A model generated the notes under the pieces. It was not told the DNA's origin and made no database searches. It saw only the letters and a list, made by a program, of their open reading frames with translations. A program made the translations under genes and the position numbers. A stretch of DNA of 13,078 nucleotides from Bacteroidales bacterium UBA5515 (lineage in GTDB: Bacteria; Bacteroidota; Bacteroidia; Bacteroidales; P3). This document shows, piece after piece, positions 1-7,319 of the stretch. The first letter of the stretch is position 1; each line of letters begins with the position of its first letter. The stretch covers positions 510 through 13,587 of the forward strand of contig DIOL01000034.1 in assembly GCA_002423895.1 (NCBI GenBank). The letters run 5' to 3'.

Positions 1-113
1 GGTAAAAGATGTGCATCTTTTTTCAACTAATTTTAAAGGAAGAAAGTTTATTTTAAGAAATAGGGCTCTTATATAAATAGTCCTTAAATAAACTTACATT
101 TGTTTTTTCTTTG

Positions 114-121
114 CAAATATA
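114..121 (-). promoter_or_regulatory. possible -7 element of a leftward gene beyond the window
   Basis: Read on the minus strand this is TATATTTG followed by C, a match to the Bacteroidota -7 consensus TAnnTTTG. No TTG is seen 19-21 bases upstream, so only half of a promoter is supported. If real it would fire toward position 1 and drive a gene starting at or beyond the left edge. The rest of positions 1-170 is AT-rich and shows no convincing gene. Confidence 0.25.
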
Positions 122-170
122 CTAAAAATATTTGAATTATTATGTGTACTTTTATATTTTTAATGGAACA

Positions 171-205
171 AAAAAAGAGAATAAGTTGTTGTTCTTATTC
201 TCTTT
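171..205 (-). terminator. intrinsic terminator of pnp
   Basis: A perfect 12-bp inverted repeat (174-185 with 194-205) closes an 8-base loop. On the minus strand the stem is followed by a run of T. It lies about 27 bases past the pnp stop codon, so it should end the rpsO-pnp transcript. Confidence 0.85.
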
Positions 206-231
206 ATTGATCTATGTTTTATCTCTAATTC

Positions 232-2487
232 TTAAATGTAGAAATCTTCATCCAAAGGACGTTCTGGCTTTTGTGGTTTAGGCCTTTCAGAGTTGTTTCT
301 GTTATTATTTGGACGGTTGTTGTTTGGACGTTCTGGTCTTTCTGGTCTTTCTCTTTGTGGTCTTTCAACATATCCTTCTGGTTTTGGAAGAAGTACTCTG
401 TGTGAAAGTTTAAATTTACCAGTCTTTTTATCAACTTCAATAAGTTTTACCTTAATCTTGTCTCCAACCTTCAAAACATCTTCAACATTATTTACTCTTT
501 CCCAAGCTAATTCAGAAATATGTAATAAGCCATCCTTGCCAGGTAAAAATTCAACAAAAGCTCCAAATGTTTGAATATTTTTTACTTCTCCTTCGTATTC
601 CTGTCCAATTTCTGGAACAGTTGTAATACCTTTAATTCTTGCTAAAGCTGCATCAATTCCATCTTTATTTACAGATACAATATCAATTACTCCAAATTCA
701 CCTTTTTCTTCAATTACAATTGTAGTCTTGGTTTCTTTTTGCATTTCTTGAATTATCTTTCCACCAGGTCCAATAACTGCTCCAATAAATTCTTTTGGAA
801 TAGTAATTTGGAGAACTCTTGGAACTTGTGGTTTATAGTCTTCTCTTGGTGCAGGAAGTGTATTATTAATAATATTTAAAATATGTAGTCTTCCTTGTTT
901 TGCTTGAGAAAGTGCTTGTGCAAGAATTTCATATGATAGTCCATCACATTTAATATCCATTTGACAAGCAGTTGCTCCGTCAACGGTTCCAGTTACCTTA
1001 AAGTCCATATCTCCCAAATGGTCTTCATCTCCTAAAATATCGGAAAGAACAGCCCATTTCCCATCTTTTGCAATTAATCCCATTGCAATACCAGATACAG
1101 GTTTTTTGATTTGAACTCCTGCATCCATAAGTGCCAAACATCCAGCACAAACAGTTGCCATTGATGAAGAACCGTTAGATTCTAAAATATCGGAAACAAT
1201 TCTTATGGTGTAAGGACATTCTTCTGAAGTTGGAAGGACTTGTTTTAATGCTCTCATTGCAAGATTACCATGTCCTACTTCTCTTCTTGACAATCCTCTA
1301 TTTCCTTTAACTTCACCAGTTGCAAATCCAGGGAAATTGTAATGAAGAATGAAATTATTCTTTCCTTCAATCATTGCTCCATCTATAATTTGTTCATCAA
1401 GTTTTGTTCCAAGTGTACAAGTTGTAAGGGATTGTGTTTCTCCACGAGTAAAGATTGCAGAACCGTGAGGAGTTGGAAGGTAATTAACCTCAGCCCAAAT
1501 TGGACGAATTTCATCTAAACGTCTTCCATCCAAACGAACTCTTTCGTTTAAAACCATATCTCTCATCGCTTCTTTTTCAGTTGCGTGGAAGTATTTACTG
1601 ATCAAAAATTCTTTTTCTAATGCTTCTTCTTCACTTAGTGTGTCAATGAATGCTTGTTTAATTGCTGCAAAACCTTCTGCTCTTATTGATTTATTTGGTA
1701 TTCCTTGTTTTGCAAAATCATAACATTGTTGGTATGTAGCATTATGTATTTTTTCTTCAAGTTCTTTATCATTGGTTTCATGGCAATATTCTCTTTTTTG
1801 AGTTTTATTAGCCATTTGTTCCAAATCTTTAATTGCTTGACAATGTGTTTTGATTGATTGGTGAGCAATTTTTAAAGCTTCTAACATCATTTCTTCAGAA
1901 ACTTCTTTCATTTCACCTTCAACCATCATTATATTATCTTCAGTTGCAGCAACAATCAAGTCCAACTCTGCCTTTTCCATTTCTTCTATTGAAGGATTAA
2001 TTACAAATTTTCCATCAATATATGCTACTCTTACTTCAGATACTGGTCCATTAAAAGGAATATCAGATACTGCCAAAGCAGATGATGCTGCAAGGGCTGC
2101 AAGAGCATCTGGAGGAGTTGTTTGATCTCCTGATATTAAAGTAATTTGAACTTGAACTTCAGCATGAAAGTCTTCTGGGAATAGAGGCCTTAGAGCTCTA
2201 TCTACTAAACGAGCAATTAATATTTCATATTCTGAAGGACGTGCTTCTCTTTTAAAGAATCCTCCAGGGAAACGTCCTACTGCTGCATACTTTTCTTGAT
2301 ATTCCACTGTTAGTGGCATAAAATCTACATTCTCACCTGCTTCTTTTTTAGCACAAACAGTTGCCAAGAGCATTGTATCGCCCATTCTTACCACTACTGA
2401 TCCATCAGCTTGTTTTGCTAATTTACCTGTTTCAATTTCAATTTGTCTTCCGTCTTCAATTGTAAAGACTTTTTTGATTGCTTGCAT
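232..2487 (-). CDS. pnp: polyribonucleotide nucleotidyltransferase (PNPase)
   Basis: PNPase is a phosphorolytic 3'-to-5' exoribonuclease that releases nucleoside diphosphates during mRNA turnover; it works as a cytoplasmic trimer. The 751-residue protein shows the full domain order. The first RNase PH-like domain (about 10-140) contains FPGGFFKREARPSE near 73-86. A helical linker precedes the second RNase PH domain (about 310-540), which holds the catalytic-site stretch LGDEDHLGDMDFK near 485-497. A KH domain carries GPGG at 573-576, and an S1 domain spans about 627-697. After S1 there is an Arg/Pro/Asn-rich tail (709-744) ending in an acidic LDEDFYI. The ATG at 2487 begins the family-typical N-terminus. 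There is no usual Shine-Dalgarno, only an A/G-rich leader. It lies downstream of rpsO, as in many bacteria, with a terminator hairpin and a leader stem-loop between them. Length and motifs look intact, so the enzyme is probably active. Confidence 0.98.
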   Translation of the reverse strand: MQAIKKVFTIEDGRQIEIETGKLAKQADGSVVVRMGDTMLLATVCAKKEAGENVDFMPLTVEYQEKYAAVGRFPGGFFKREARPSEYEILIARLVDRALRPLFPEDFHAEVQVQITLISGDQTTPPDALAALAASSALAVSDIPFNGPVSEVRVAYIDGKFVINPSIEEMEKAELDLIVAATEDNIMMVEGEMKEVSEEMMLEALKIAHQSIKTHCQAIKDLEQMANKTQKREYCHETNDKELEEKIHNATYQQCYDFAKQGIPNKSIRAEGFAAIKQAFIDTLSEEEALEKEFLISKYFHATEKEAMRDMVLNERVRLDGRRLDEIRPIWAEVNYLPTPHGSAIFTRGETQSLTTCTLGTKLDEQIIDGAMIEGKNNFILHYNFPGFATGEVKGNRGLSRREVGHGNLAMRALKQVLPTSEECPYTIRIVSDILESNGSSSMATVCAGCLALMDAGVQIKKPVSGIAMGLIAKDGKWAVLSDILGDEDHLGDMDFKVTGTVDGATACQMDIKCDGLSYEILAQALSQAKQGRLHILNIINNTLPAPREDYKPQVPRVLQITIPKEFIGAVIGPGGKIIQEMQKETKTTIVIEEKGEFGVIDIVSVNKDGIDAALARIKGITTVPEIGQEYEGEVKNIQTFGAFVEFLPGKDGLLHISELAWERVNNVEDVLKVGDKIKVKLIEVDKKTGKFKLSHRVLLPKPEGYVERPQRERPERPERPNNNRPNNNRNNSERPKPQKPERPLDEDFYI
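292..363 (-). repeat. low-complexity coding repeat in the PNPase tail
   Basis: Short near-repeats at the DNA level encode RPERPERP followed by NNNRPNNNRNN (about residues 709-732). The segment is basic, proline-rich and likely disordered. Such tracts change length easily by slippage, so the tail length may vary between strains. Confidence 0.7.
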
Positions 2488-2514
2488 CTTTTTCTTTCTA
2501 TTATTTTACCTCTT

Positions 2515-2535
2515 TCTAATTGGAGCCAAATTAGA
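2515..2535 (-). promoter_or_regulatory. stem-loop in the pnp leader
   Basis: On the minus strand TCTAATTTGG pairs with CCAATTAGA around a very small loop, with one bulged T. It sits about 28 bases before the pnp start codon, between the rpsO terminator hairpin and pnp. In E. coli a leader stem-loop processed by RNase III mediates PNPase autoregulation; a similar role here is only an inference from position. Confidence 0.4.
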
Positions 2536-2589
2536 TTATTTCTTACTTCTTTTTTTATTAAGTTTGCTCCTTAAACTACTTTATACACA

Positions 2590-2619
2590 AAAAGGCAATT
2601 AGAAGCTAATTGCCTTTTT
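2590..2619 (-). terminator. rpsO-pnp intergenic terminator or attenuator
   Basis: Perfect 12-bp arms (2590-2601 and 2607-2618) flank a 5-base loop. The minus-strand 3' side ends in a short T run followed by GTGTA. It lies 28 bases after the rpsO stop codon. The T tract is short and no clear pnp promoter was found, so partial read-through into pnp is likely. Confidence 0.8.
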
Positions 2620-2645
2620 AATTTTTTATATAAGTACTTGAAATA

Positions 2646-2915
2646 TTATTTTCTAATACCTAATTGCTTGATTAATTCACGATATTTAACAACGTCTTTA
2701 TCTTTTAGATAATCTAACAAACGTCTTCTTTTACCAACTAATCTAACCAATGAACGTTCGGTAAACTTATCGTTTTTCATTCCACGAACGTGTTGAGTTA
2801 AATGTTGAATTCTAAAAGTGAATAATGCTATTTGCCCTTCAATTGAACCAGTATCTTTTTCTGATTTACCATATTGAGCAAAAAATTCTTTTTTCTTTTC
2901 GGCTTCTAAATACAT
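2646..2915 (-). CDS. rpsO: 30S ribosomal protein S15
   Basis: S15 binds 16S rRNA early in assembly of the small subunit platform and contributes to an intersubunit bridge. The 89-residue protein has the normal family length. It carries characteristic segments: YGKSEKDTGSIEGQIALF near 15-32, the helical TFRIQHLTQHVRGMKND, and the basic RSLVRLVGKRRRLLDYL near 55-71, ending in the usual GIRK. The ATG at 2915 gives the typical MYL start. A consensus promoter lies just upstream (2970-2999) and a terminator hairpin follows the stop. pnp lies next, the same pairing as in E. coli and many other bacteria. Nothing unusual is visible in the protein. Confidence 0.98.
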   Translation of the reverse strand: MYLEAEKKKEFFAQYGKSEKDTGSIEGQIALFTFRIQHLTQHVRGMKNDKFTERSLVRLVGKRRRLLDYLKDKDVVKYRELIKQLGIRK

Positions 2916-2969
2916 ATCTTAATACCTACTTGTTTATATTTTTCTTATTATTTCCACTAATTGAGTTTG

Positions 2970-2999
2970 CAAAGATAGAAATTAATTTTTTATTAGCAA
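2970..2999 (-). promoter_or_regulatory. rpsO promoter, Bacteroidota type
   Basis: On the minus strand TTG (2999-2997), 19 bases, then TATCTTTG (2977-2970) followed by C. This is an excellent fit to the Bacteroidota housekeeping consensus TTG-N19-21-TAnnTTTG. Transcription would start near 2963, giving a leader of about 50 bases before the rpsO ATG at 2915. Confidence 0.75.
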
Positions 3000-3023
3000 C
3001 ACTTTTTTTATTTTTTTTATTTT

Positions 3024-3428
3024 CTACCTTTTCCAAACCTTATCTCTTTTCTTTCTTTTTGCAATAAAAACACATAAACCTATTGCTAAAACGATTCCAA
3101 AAATATCTGCAACAACATCCAAAAACTCTAAAGACCTATGAATATATTTACCAAGAAGAAATTGCATTAATTCTGTAAAAACTGCAAAAAAGATTGATAT
3201 TAAAATTGTTATTTTAGAGGAATGAGCAATTGTTTTGGAAGGCGAAAACAGTCCAAATAATAAAAAAGCAAAACCACCAAACATTATGGCATGAACAAAT
3301 TTATCGAAATGAGGGATAAAAGAGAAAAAACCAATATCTTTAGGCAATGATTCTGAAGGAGCTAAAATTGCAAAAAACATTAAAGCCACCCACAAAATAA
3401 AAAAAATTAAATTTAATTTTTTACTCAT
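3024..3428 (-). CDS. VanZ-like family membrane protein
   Basis: This 134-residue protein has four predicted membrane segments (about 6-23, 43-62, 71-90 and 103-124) and a basic C-terminus, KRKKRDKVWKR, probably cytoplasmic. The pattern FDKFVHAIMFGGFAFLLFG (41-59), then FTELMQF and the R...EFLDVVADIFG segment (98-111), matches the VanZ-like family. The founding member raises teicoplanin resistance, but most small chromosomal homologues have no proven function, so resistance should not be assumed. The ATG at 3428 is only 28 bases beyond the gcvH terminator and no separate promoter is obvious. It may therefore be expressed by read-through from gcvH or from an unrecognised promoter. The rpsO promoter begins just past its stop codon. 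Confidence 0.8.
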   Translation of the reverse strand: MSKKLNLIFFILWVALMFFAILAPSESLPKDIGFFSFIPHFDKFVHAIMFGGFAFLLFGLFSPSKTIAHSSKITILISIFFAVFTELMQFLLGKYIHRSLEFLDVVADIFGIVLAIGLCVFIAKRKKRDKVWKR

Positions 3429-3455
3429 TTAATTGGTTCAAAAAGAAAGAATAAA

Positions 3456-3491
3456 AAAAGATGCAAGGAAATTTACATCCAAGCATCTTTT
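3456..3491 (-). terminator. terminator after gcvH
   Basis: AAAAGATGC (3456-3464) pairs with GCATCTTTT (3483-3491). An inner GGA/TCC pairing sits across a small A-A internal loop. On the minus strand the stem runs into TTTTTTTATTC. It begins about 20 bases past the gcvH stop codon and separates gcvH from the VanZ-like gene. Confidence 0.75.
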
Positions 3492-3510
3492 CATATCTTT
3501 AATAATAATA

Positions 3511-3891
3511 TTATAGTCCGATAAATGAAGTATAAGCTACTGAATCCATTAAATCATTTACATCTGCAGGATTAGTAAGTTTAATCTTAATTATCCATCC
3601 AGCGTTGTATGGATCTGTGTTAATTGCTGCAGCATTAGATTCCAATTCAGCGTTGAATTCTAAAACTTCTCCAGCAACAGGAAGAACTAAATCAGAAACA
3701 GTTTTAACAGCTTCAATTGAACCAAAAATTTCATCTTTATCTAATGTTTCACCTTCAGTATCTACATCAACAAAAACTATATCTCCTAATTCGTGTTGAG
3801 CAAAATCTGTTATACCTACATAAGCTTCATCGCCTTCTATTCTTAACCATTCGTGGTCATTTGAATACTTTAAATTTTCTGGAAATTTCAT
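3511..3891 (-). CDS. gcvH: glycine cleavage system H protein
   Basis: GcvH carries a lipoyl group that shuttles the aminomethyl moiety of glycine between the P, T and L proteins of the glycine cleavage complex. Its 126-residue length is normal. The start, KYSNDHEWLRIEGD, and the GITDFAQHELGDIVFVDV stretch are diagnostic. The lipoyl-accepting lysine is K63 in GSIEAVKTVSDL. The C-terminal GWIIKIKL region closes the lipoyl-domain fold. No gcvT, gcvP or lipoyl ligase gene lies in this window, so it is unlinked from its partners here. An S8 peptidase gene lies 87 bases upstream with no clear terminator between them, and a terminator follows its own stop. A possible -7 element lies at 3940-3947. 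Confidence 0.97.
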   Translation of the reverse strand: MKFPENLKYSNDHEWLRIEGDEAYVGITDFAQHELGDIVFVDVDTEGETLDKDEIFGSIEAVKTVSDLVLPVAGEVLEFNAELESNAAAINTDPYNAGWIIKIKLTNPADVNDLMDSVAYTSFIGL

Positions 3892-3939
3892 ATCTATTTA
3901 TTTTTTTATGTTAATTTTCTTCTTACTTATTTCAAGCTT

Positions 3940-3947
3940 CAAAATTA
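3940..3947 (-). promoter_or_regulatory. possible -7 element for gcvH
   Basis: The minus strand reads TAATTTTG, matching TAnnTTTG, about 50 bases before the gcvH start codon. No TTG was found at the expected distance upstream, so the call is weak. Confidence 0.35.
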
Positions 3948-3978
3948 CTATAATTTTTAATATTACCTAATAAGAAAT

Positions 3979-6126
3979 CTATCTTTTTATTATTTTACGC
4001 CTTAAAATCTTATCATCCAAACCAATAGACATAATATACATTCCTCTTTTTAAAGAAGATACATCTATTTGTTTTTGGTTACCTGTCTTTGAAATTTGCT
4101 TTCTTCCAAGCATGTCAAATATTTCTATTAAATTAACATCCTTTGTTGAATTTATATTTAAAACATCTTTTGCTGGATTAGGGTAAATTTCAAATTTAAC
4201 ATCTTCTTTTATCTCTTTTAACCCAATCAAATCCACTGCTCTTTTAACAGCTTCTAGTGCAGAAACCTTTCCCCAACCCCAACTATTATTTGGCACTGTA
4301 GAAGTTGTATAATAATCAACACGTGCTGTTTCTTCCAAAATTTGTTTTATTTGTATAGGAGTTAAATCTGGATTAGCTTCTAACATTAGAGCAACTATCC
4401 CTGTTACCATTGGAGAAGACATTGATGTACCAGATAGTGCTGTAAAGGAATATGTTCTATCATTTAAATATACATCTCTAATGCTTGGATAACTTTCTGT
4501 TGAATAAGAAGAAATGGAAGAAATTACTGCAACTCCTGGAGCTGCAATTTCTGGCTTTAAAGCTCCGTCTAATCTTGGCCCAATACTTGAGAATCCGGCT
4601 CTAGCTCCTCCTGAAGTAGAACCTCTGATTTGAGAATTATATGCAGCAACCGCAATCATTCCATCGCCTACTGCTGGTTCTCCAACACCATATTGAGTAT
4701 CTCCTAAAATATGGTTTACTTTATATCTTGCAAAATCAATTCCCCAATTACCTACTCCTGTACTCAAACAAGCAACATTCCAAGCATGAACTGTTCCTTG
4801 TGGTGAAGTTGTTGAAAGCACAACAAAGTATTTCCCCACTGTATAATTTGATAAACGAACCTCCCATTCTGCAACAGGTCTGTTTGAAATTGGAGTTGAA
4901 GAAGAAGTTGTTGTTCTAAAAATCAAACTATCTCCATCATTAATAACACAAGTATCATTAATAAAATCATTTGTTGAAGTATTTACCCAAGGTGTTGAAT
5001 AAATTAATTCAAAGAAATTATTATAAAACTCAAGTCTTGAAGCAAAACTGTTTGTACTGTCTCCAGCCATAGTAATTGTCTGTCCCCAGTAGTTTTCACT
5101 ATTAGATTGTAAATCAAAACCAATCCCTGTAGATATTGTATCATCATTTACGAATGTCTTCTTTACATGAAACTTACTATCTCCATTATTTCCTCCACTT
5201 GTAACAAATACTACACTATCCACATCAGCCAATTGTTTTACTGCCTGATCCAACAATGATGTTCCATCCATCATTCCAAAATGATATAATCCCCAACTTC
5301 CATTAATAACTAAACGCTTATTTCTTTTCTTTGCTTCATTTCTCATCCAAGAATAAGCATCTAAAATTGCAGCTTCATCAATAAGGAAAGTTGCCATAAG
5401 CAATTCTGAATCGTAAGCAACTCCTCTATATTGAGTCCCTGCTCCAGCTCCTGCAGCAATACCACTTACATGAGTTCCATGAGTTCCTATATTATATATA
5501 TTTAATGTATCACTTTGTGCTTGCAGTAAAGCTTGTTGTCCATAAAACATAGTTCCGTAAAACATACTATCAGGTGCAGGTCCTTGATTTCTGAACTGAT
5601 CCCAGGCTGCCAATATTCTATAATTTGTTATTGTAGTATCATAAAACATTGGATGAGTGTAATCAAAACCCCAATCGGTTACTCCAACAATTACTCCCTT
5701 ACCTGTATAGCCCTGTGGAAGTTCAAATCCTTGCCAAACTAAATCTGCACTTACATCATTTGTTGCTTTGTCTAATAATGGACCATTAATCTTTCTTGAA
5801 GGTTCAATATCAATAATATTATCTAAATGCAACACTTCATTTACTCTGCAAATTGGCACATAAACAGTGTAGATATTTCCAAATTTTGAACCTATCTTAC
5901 AACCTATTTCTGTTATGCTTTTATCTTGGAAGTTGCTGTTAACCTTAATAATTGTTGATAAATATTCAACTCCATCAATATTTCTTATTTGGTATTTCTC
6001 TGAAAAAATTGATTTAGACTTCTTCTGATAGTTATTAATAAAGCCCTTCATCCCAATTCCAATATTTTGAGAAAATAATGTAAGGGTTAATAAAAATGAA
6101 AGACAAAAAAGTAAGTATTTCTTCAT
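3979..6126 (-). CDS. secreted S8 (subtilisin-like) serine peptidase with T9SS type A sorting domain
   Basis: An extracellular or cell-surface serine endopeptidase of 715 residues. A Sec signal peptide covers about 1-20 (MKK, hydrophobic core, ending FSQ). Residues 21-115 form a probable propeptide-like region. The S8 triad is complete: D151 in GVTDWGFDYTHP, H216 in GTHGTHVSG and S568 in GTSMSSPMVTG. The likely oxyanion Asn is N313 in SGGNNG. N313 and S568 are about 255 residues apart, against roughly 66 in subtilisin, so a domain of nearly 190 residues is inserted within the catalytic fold. The end (about 645-715), with FEIYPNPAKDVLNI and a basic terminus, is a T9SS type A sorting domain that is normally cleaved as the protein is exported across the outer membrane. 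The substrate is unknown. The gene has a -7-like element upstream and no clear terminator before gcvH. Confidence 0.95.
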   Translation of the reverse strand: MKKYLLFCLSFLLTLTLFSQNIGIGMKGFINNYQKKSKSIFSEKYQIRNIDGVEYLSTIIKVNSNFQDKSITEIGCKIGSKFGNIYTVYVPICRVNEVLHLDNIIDIEPSRKINGPLLDKATNDVSADLVWQGFELPQGYTGKGVIVGVTDWGFDYTHPMFYDTTITNYRILAAWDQFRNQGPAPDSMFYGTMFYGQQALLQAQSDTLNIYNIGTHGTHVSGIAAGAGAGTQYRGVAYDSELLMATFLIDEAAILDAYSWMRNEAKKRNKRLVINGSWGLYHFGMMDGTSLLDQAVKQLADVDSVVFVTSGGNNGDSKFHVKKTFVNDDTISTGIGFDLQSNSENYWGQTITMAGDSTNSFASRLEFYNNFFELIYSTPWVNTSTNDFINDTCVINDGDSLIFRTTTSSSTPISNRPVAEWEVRLSNYTVGKYFVVLSTTSPQGTVHAWNVACLSTGVGNWGIDFARYKVNHILGDTQYGVGEPAVGDGMIAVAAYNSQIRGSTSGGARAGFSSIGPRLDGALKPEIAAPGVAVISSISSYSTESYPSIRDVYLNDRTYSFTALSGTSMSSPMVTGIVALMLEANPDLTPIQIKQILEETARVDYYTTSTVPNNSWGWGKVSALEAVKRAVDLIGLKEIKEDVKFEIYPNPAKDVLNINSTKDVNLIEIFDMLGRKQISKTGNQKQIDVSSLKRGMYIMSIGLDDKILRRKIIKR

Positions 6127-6159
6127 AACTAAATATTTTTTAAGGGTTAATTGTCAATG

Positions 6160-6167
6160 CAAATATA
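6160..6167 (-). promoter_or_regulatory. -7 element upstream of the S8 peptidase gene
   Basis: TATATTTG followed by C on the minus strand matches TAnnTTTG and lies about 34 bases before the ATG at 6126. The expected upstream TTG is missing, so the promoter may be weak or factor-dependent. The same GCAAATATA string (plus strand) precedes the M1 peptidase gene. Confidence 0.45.
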
Positions 6168-6191
6168 TAAAAAGAAATTAATAGAAAAAGA

Positions 6192-6219
6192 AAAGCGTTC
6201 TGAAAAATCAGAACGCTTT
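6192..6219 (-). terminator. terminator of the DUF2795 gene
   Basis: A perfect 12-bp stem, AAAGCGTTCTGA with TCAGAACGCTTT, encloses a 4-base loop. On the minus strand it is followed by TCTTTTTC. It lies 20 bases after the DUF2795 stop codon and separates that gene from the S8 peptidase gene. Confidence 0.85.
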
Positions 6220-6239
6220 CAAGTTATTAACAAAAATTT

Positions 6240-6461
6240 TTAATATTCATCTTCATGAAAAAAGAAATCTTCCTTCGTAGGATAGTCTGTCCAAATTTCC
6301 TCGATGCTATCATAAGTTTCTCCTTCATCTTCCATCTCAGTAAGATTTTCGATAACTTCAGGTGGAGCACCACTTCTTAAAGCATAATCCAATAATTCTT
6401 CCCTTGTTGCTGGCCAAGGGGCATCTTCTAATTTTGAAGCCAATTCTAATGTCCAATACAT
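6240..6461 (-). CDS. DUF2795 domain protein
   Basis: A 73-residue acidic protein. The pattern MYWTLELASKLEDAPWPATREELLDYALRSGAPPEVIENL, followed by DEGETYDSIEEIWTDYPTKEDFFFHEDEY, is recognisable as the short DUF2795 family that is strongly conserved across Bacteroidota. No enzymatic motif, membrane segment or signal peptide is present; the protein is probably a small cytoplasmic helical protein. Its biochemical role is not known. The gene is a single-cistron unit, with a consensus promoter at 6519-6549 and a strong terminator at 6192-6219, which suggests steady independent expression. The ATG at 6461 is the conserved family start. Confidence 0.9.
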   Translation of the reverse strand: MYWTLELASKLEDAPWPATREELLDYALRSGAPPEVIENLTEMEDEGETYDSIEEIWTDYPTKEDFFFHEDEY

Positions 6462-6518
6462 TGTTCAATAATATTTAAAAGTACAAAAACAAATTAAGTA
6501 TATACCTTAAATTTTTTG

Positions 6519-6549
6519 CAAAAGTAATATTATTTCATTAACAAACAAA
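6519..6549 (-). promoter_or_regulatory. DUF2795 gene promoter, Bacteroidota type
   Basis: The minus strand has TTTG (6549-6546), 19 bases, then TACTTTTG (6526-6519) followed by C. This fits the TTTG-N19-TAnnTTTG consensus very well. Transcription would begin near 6512, about 50 bases before the ATG at 6461. Apart from this promoter and the repeat and terminator at 6637-6714, the gap 6462-6718 shows nothing recognisable. Confidence 0.7.
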
Positions 6550-6636
6550 TTTTCGATACTCTTTTTACTAAAGAAATTTATTTTGCAGTATTCTTACCTC
6601 AATCAATCCTTCTACAATTTCTAATTATTGTATAAA

Positions 6637-6678
6637 AAAATAAGTCTCGATTATTGAAAAATAACTGAGACTTATTTT
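6637..6678 (-). terminator. terminator of the mrp-nfu-adenosyltransferase cluster
   Basis: A 12-bp perfect outer stem (6637-6648 with 6667-6678) and an inner TTATT/AATAA stem capped by GAAA form a long hairpin. On the minus strand a run of seven T follows, counting the stem end. It is about 40 bases past the adenosyltransferase stop. Confidence 0.85.
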
Positions 6679-6714
6679 AAAAAAGTCGGTGATTATTTTT
6701 AATTAAACGCCGAT
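6679..6714. repeat. copy 1 of dispersed 16-base repeat AAAAAGTCGGTGATTA, with imperfect inverted partner
   Basis: AAAAAGTCGGTGATTA occurs here (6680-6695) and twice more at 12922-12965. TCGGTG (6686-6691) can pair with CGCCGA (6708-6713), with one G-T pair as a plus-strand transcript, forming a weak hairpin. It sits exactly between the adenosyltransferase stop codon and its terminator. Identity of the element is unknown. Confidence 0.6.
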
Positions 6715-6718
6715 TAAA

Positions 6719-7318
6719 TTAATCTTGAAAATAAATTTCATCTTGTTTGTATTCTTTCATCAAAAATCTTGAAAGGCAAAACAAATAATCAGAAAGACGA
6801 TTTATATAAATCAATGAATTATCGGAAACAAAACTCTCACTATTTAGCTTTGCAAGTAATCTTTCTGCTCTTCTACAAACTGTTCTAGCAATATGAGTGT
6901 GAGAAGAAATATAATAACCTGTTGGAAGAATAAAATTCTTGAATTTTGGCAACTTCTGTTCCATTTCATCAATTATATTCTCAAGCCATTTTAAGTCTAA
7001 AGAAGAATCTTTCCAAAAGTGATTTGAAATTTCATCAGCATCTTCCTTATTCTCAGGCAAAGAAGCAATAATTGATTCAAGTTTGAACATAGAATTTATA
7101 ATTCTAAGAAGATCTTGAACAACTTTATTGTTTTCAGCTTCTAATTTGGTCTTTCCTCCTTTTTTCTCTCTTTTTATTATTAAGTCTCTAACAAGTCCAA
7201 TTTGAGAATTTAGCTCATCAAGAGTACCATAACATTCTACTCTAAGGTCAAACTTATCAACTCTCTTTCCTCCAATAAGTGAGGTTGTGCCATTATCTCC
7301 TGTTTTGGTATATATCAT
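6719..7318 (-). CDS. PduO-type cob(I)alamin adenosyltransferase
   Basis: This family transfers the adenosyl group of ATP to cob(I)alamin, making coenzyme B12. The 199-residue protein begins with the ATP-binding signature YTKTGDNGTTSLIGGKRVDK (3-22) and then RVECYGTLDELNSQIG. Near the C-terminus it has ARTVCRRAERLL and YINRLSDYLFCLSRFL, both hallmarks of the PduO group. Two places diverge from the usual pattern. A charged stretch, KREKKGGKTKLEAENNK, extends the loop after the first helix. The normal FILPGG...LHxAR segment reads FILPTGYYISSHTHIAR. Both are compatible with function but merit checking. The gene starts one base after the nfu-like stop codon, so it is translationally linked to that operon. 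The substrate could be cobinamide or cobyrinate derivatives as well as cobalamin. Confidence 0.93.
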   Translation of the reverse strand: MIYTKTGDNGTTSLIGGKRVDKFDLRVECYGTLDELNSQIGLVRDLIIKREKKGGKTKLEAENNKVVQDLLRIINSMFKLESIIASLPENKEDADEISNHFWKDSSLDLKWLENIIDEMEQKLPKFKNFILPTGYYISSHTHIARTVCRRAERLLAKLNSESFVSDNSLIYINRLSDYLFCLSRFLMKEYKQDEIYFQD

Positions 7319-7319
7319 A

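Noticed and set aside
4..21. Hairpin AAAAGAT-GTGC-ATCTTTT followed by T, as a plus-strand terminator, and an ATG on the minus strand at 16-14 as the start of a gene leaving the window
   Set aside because: The stem has a single G-C pair besides the loop-closing bases, and only five codons follow the ATG before the edge. Neither reading can be supported.
95..102. TACATTTG on the plus strand as a forward -7 promoter element
   Set aside because: No TTG lies 19-21 bases upstream and no plus-strand gene follows anywhere in the window.
293..574. Plus-strand open frame of 93 codons over pnp
   Set aside because: It is opposite the PNPase tail and S1 domain, has repetitive composition (leucine/glycine/serine) from the low-complexity tract and resembles no protein.
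3024..3428. VanZ-like gene as an antibiotic resistance determinant
   Set aside because: Most short VanZ-like proteins are chromosomal with no shown resistance role, and no van genes or mobile elements are nearby.
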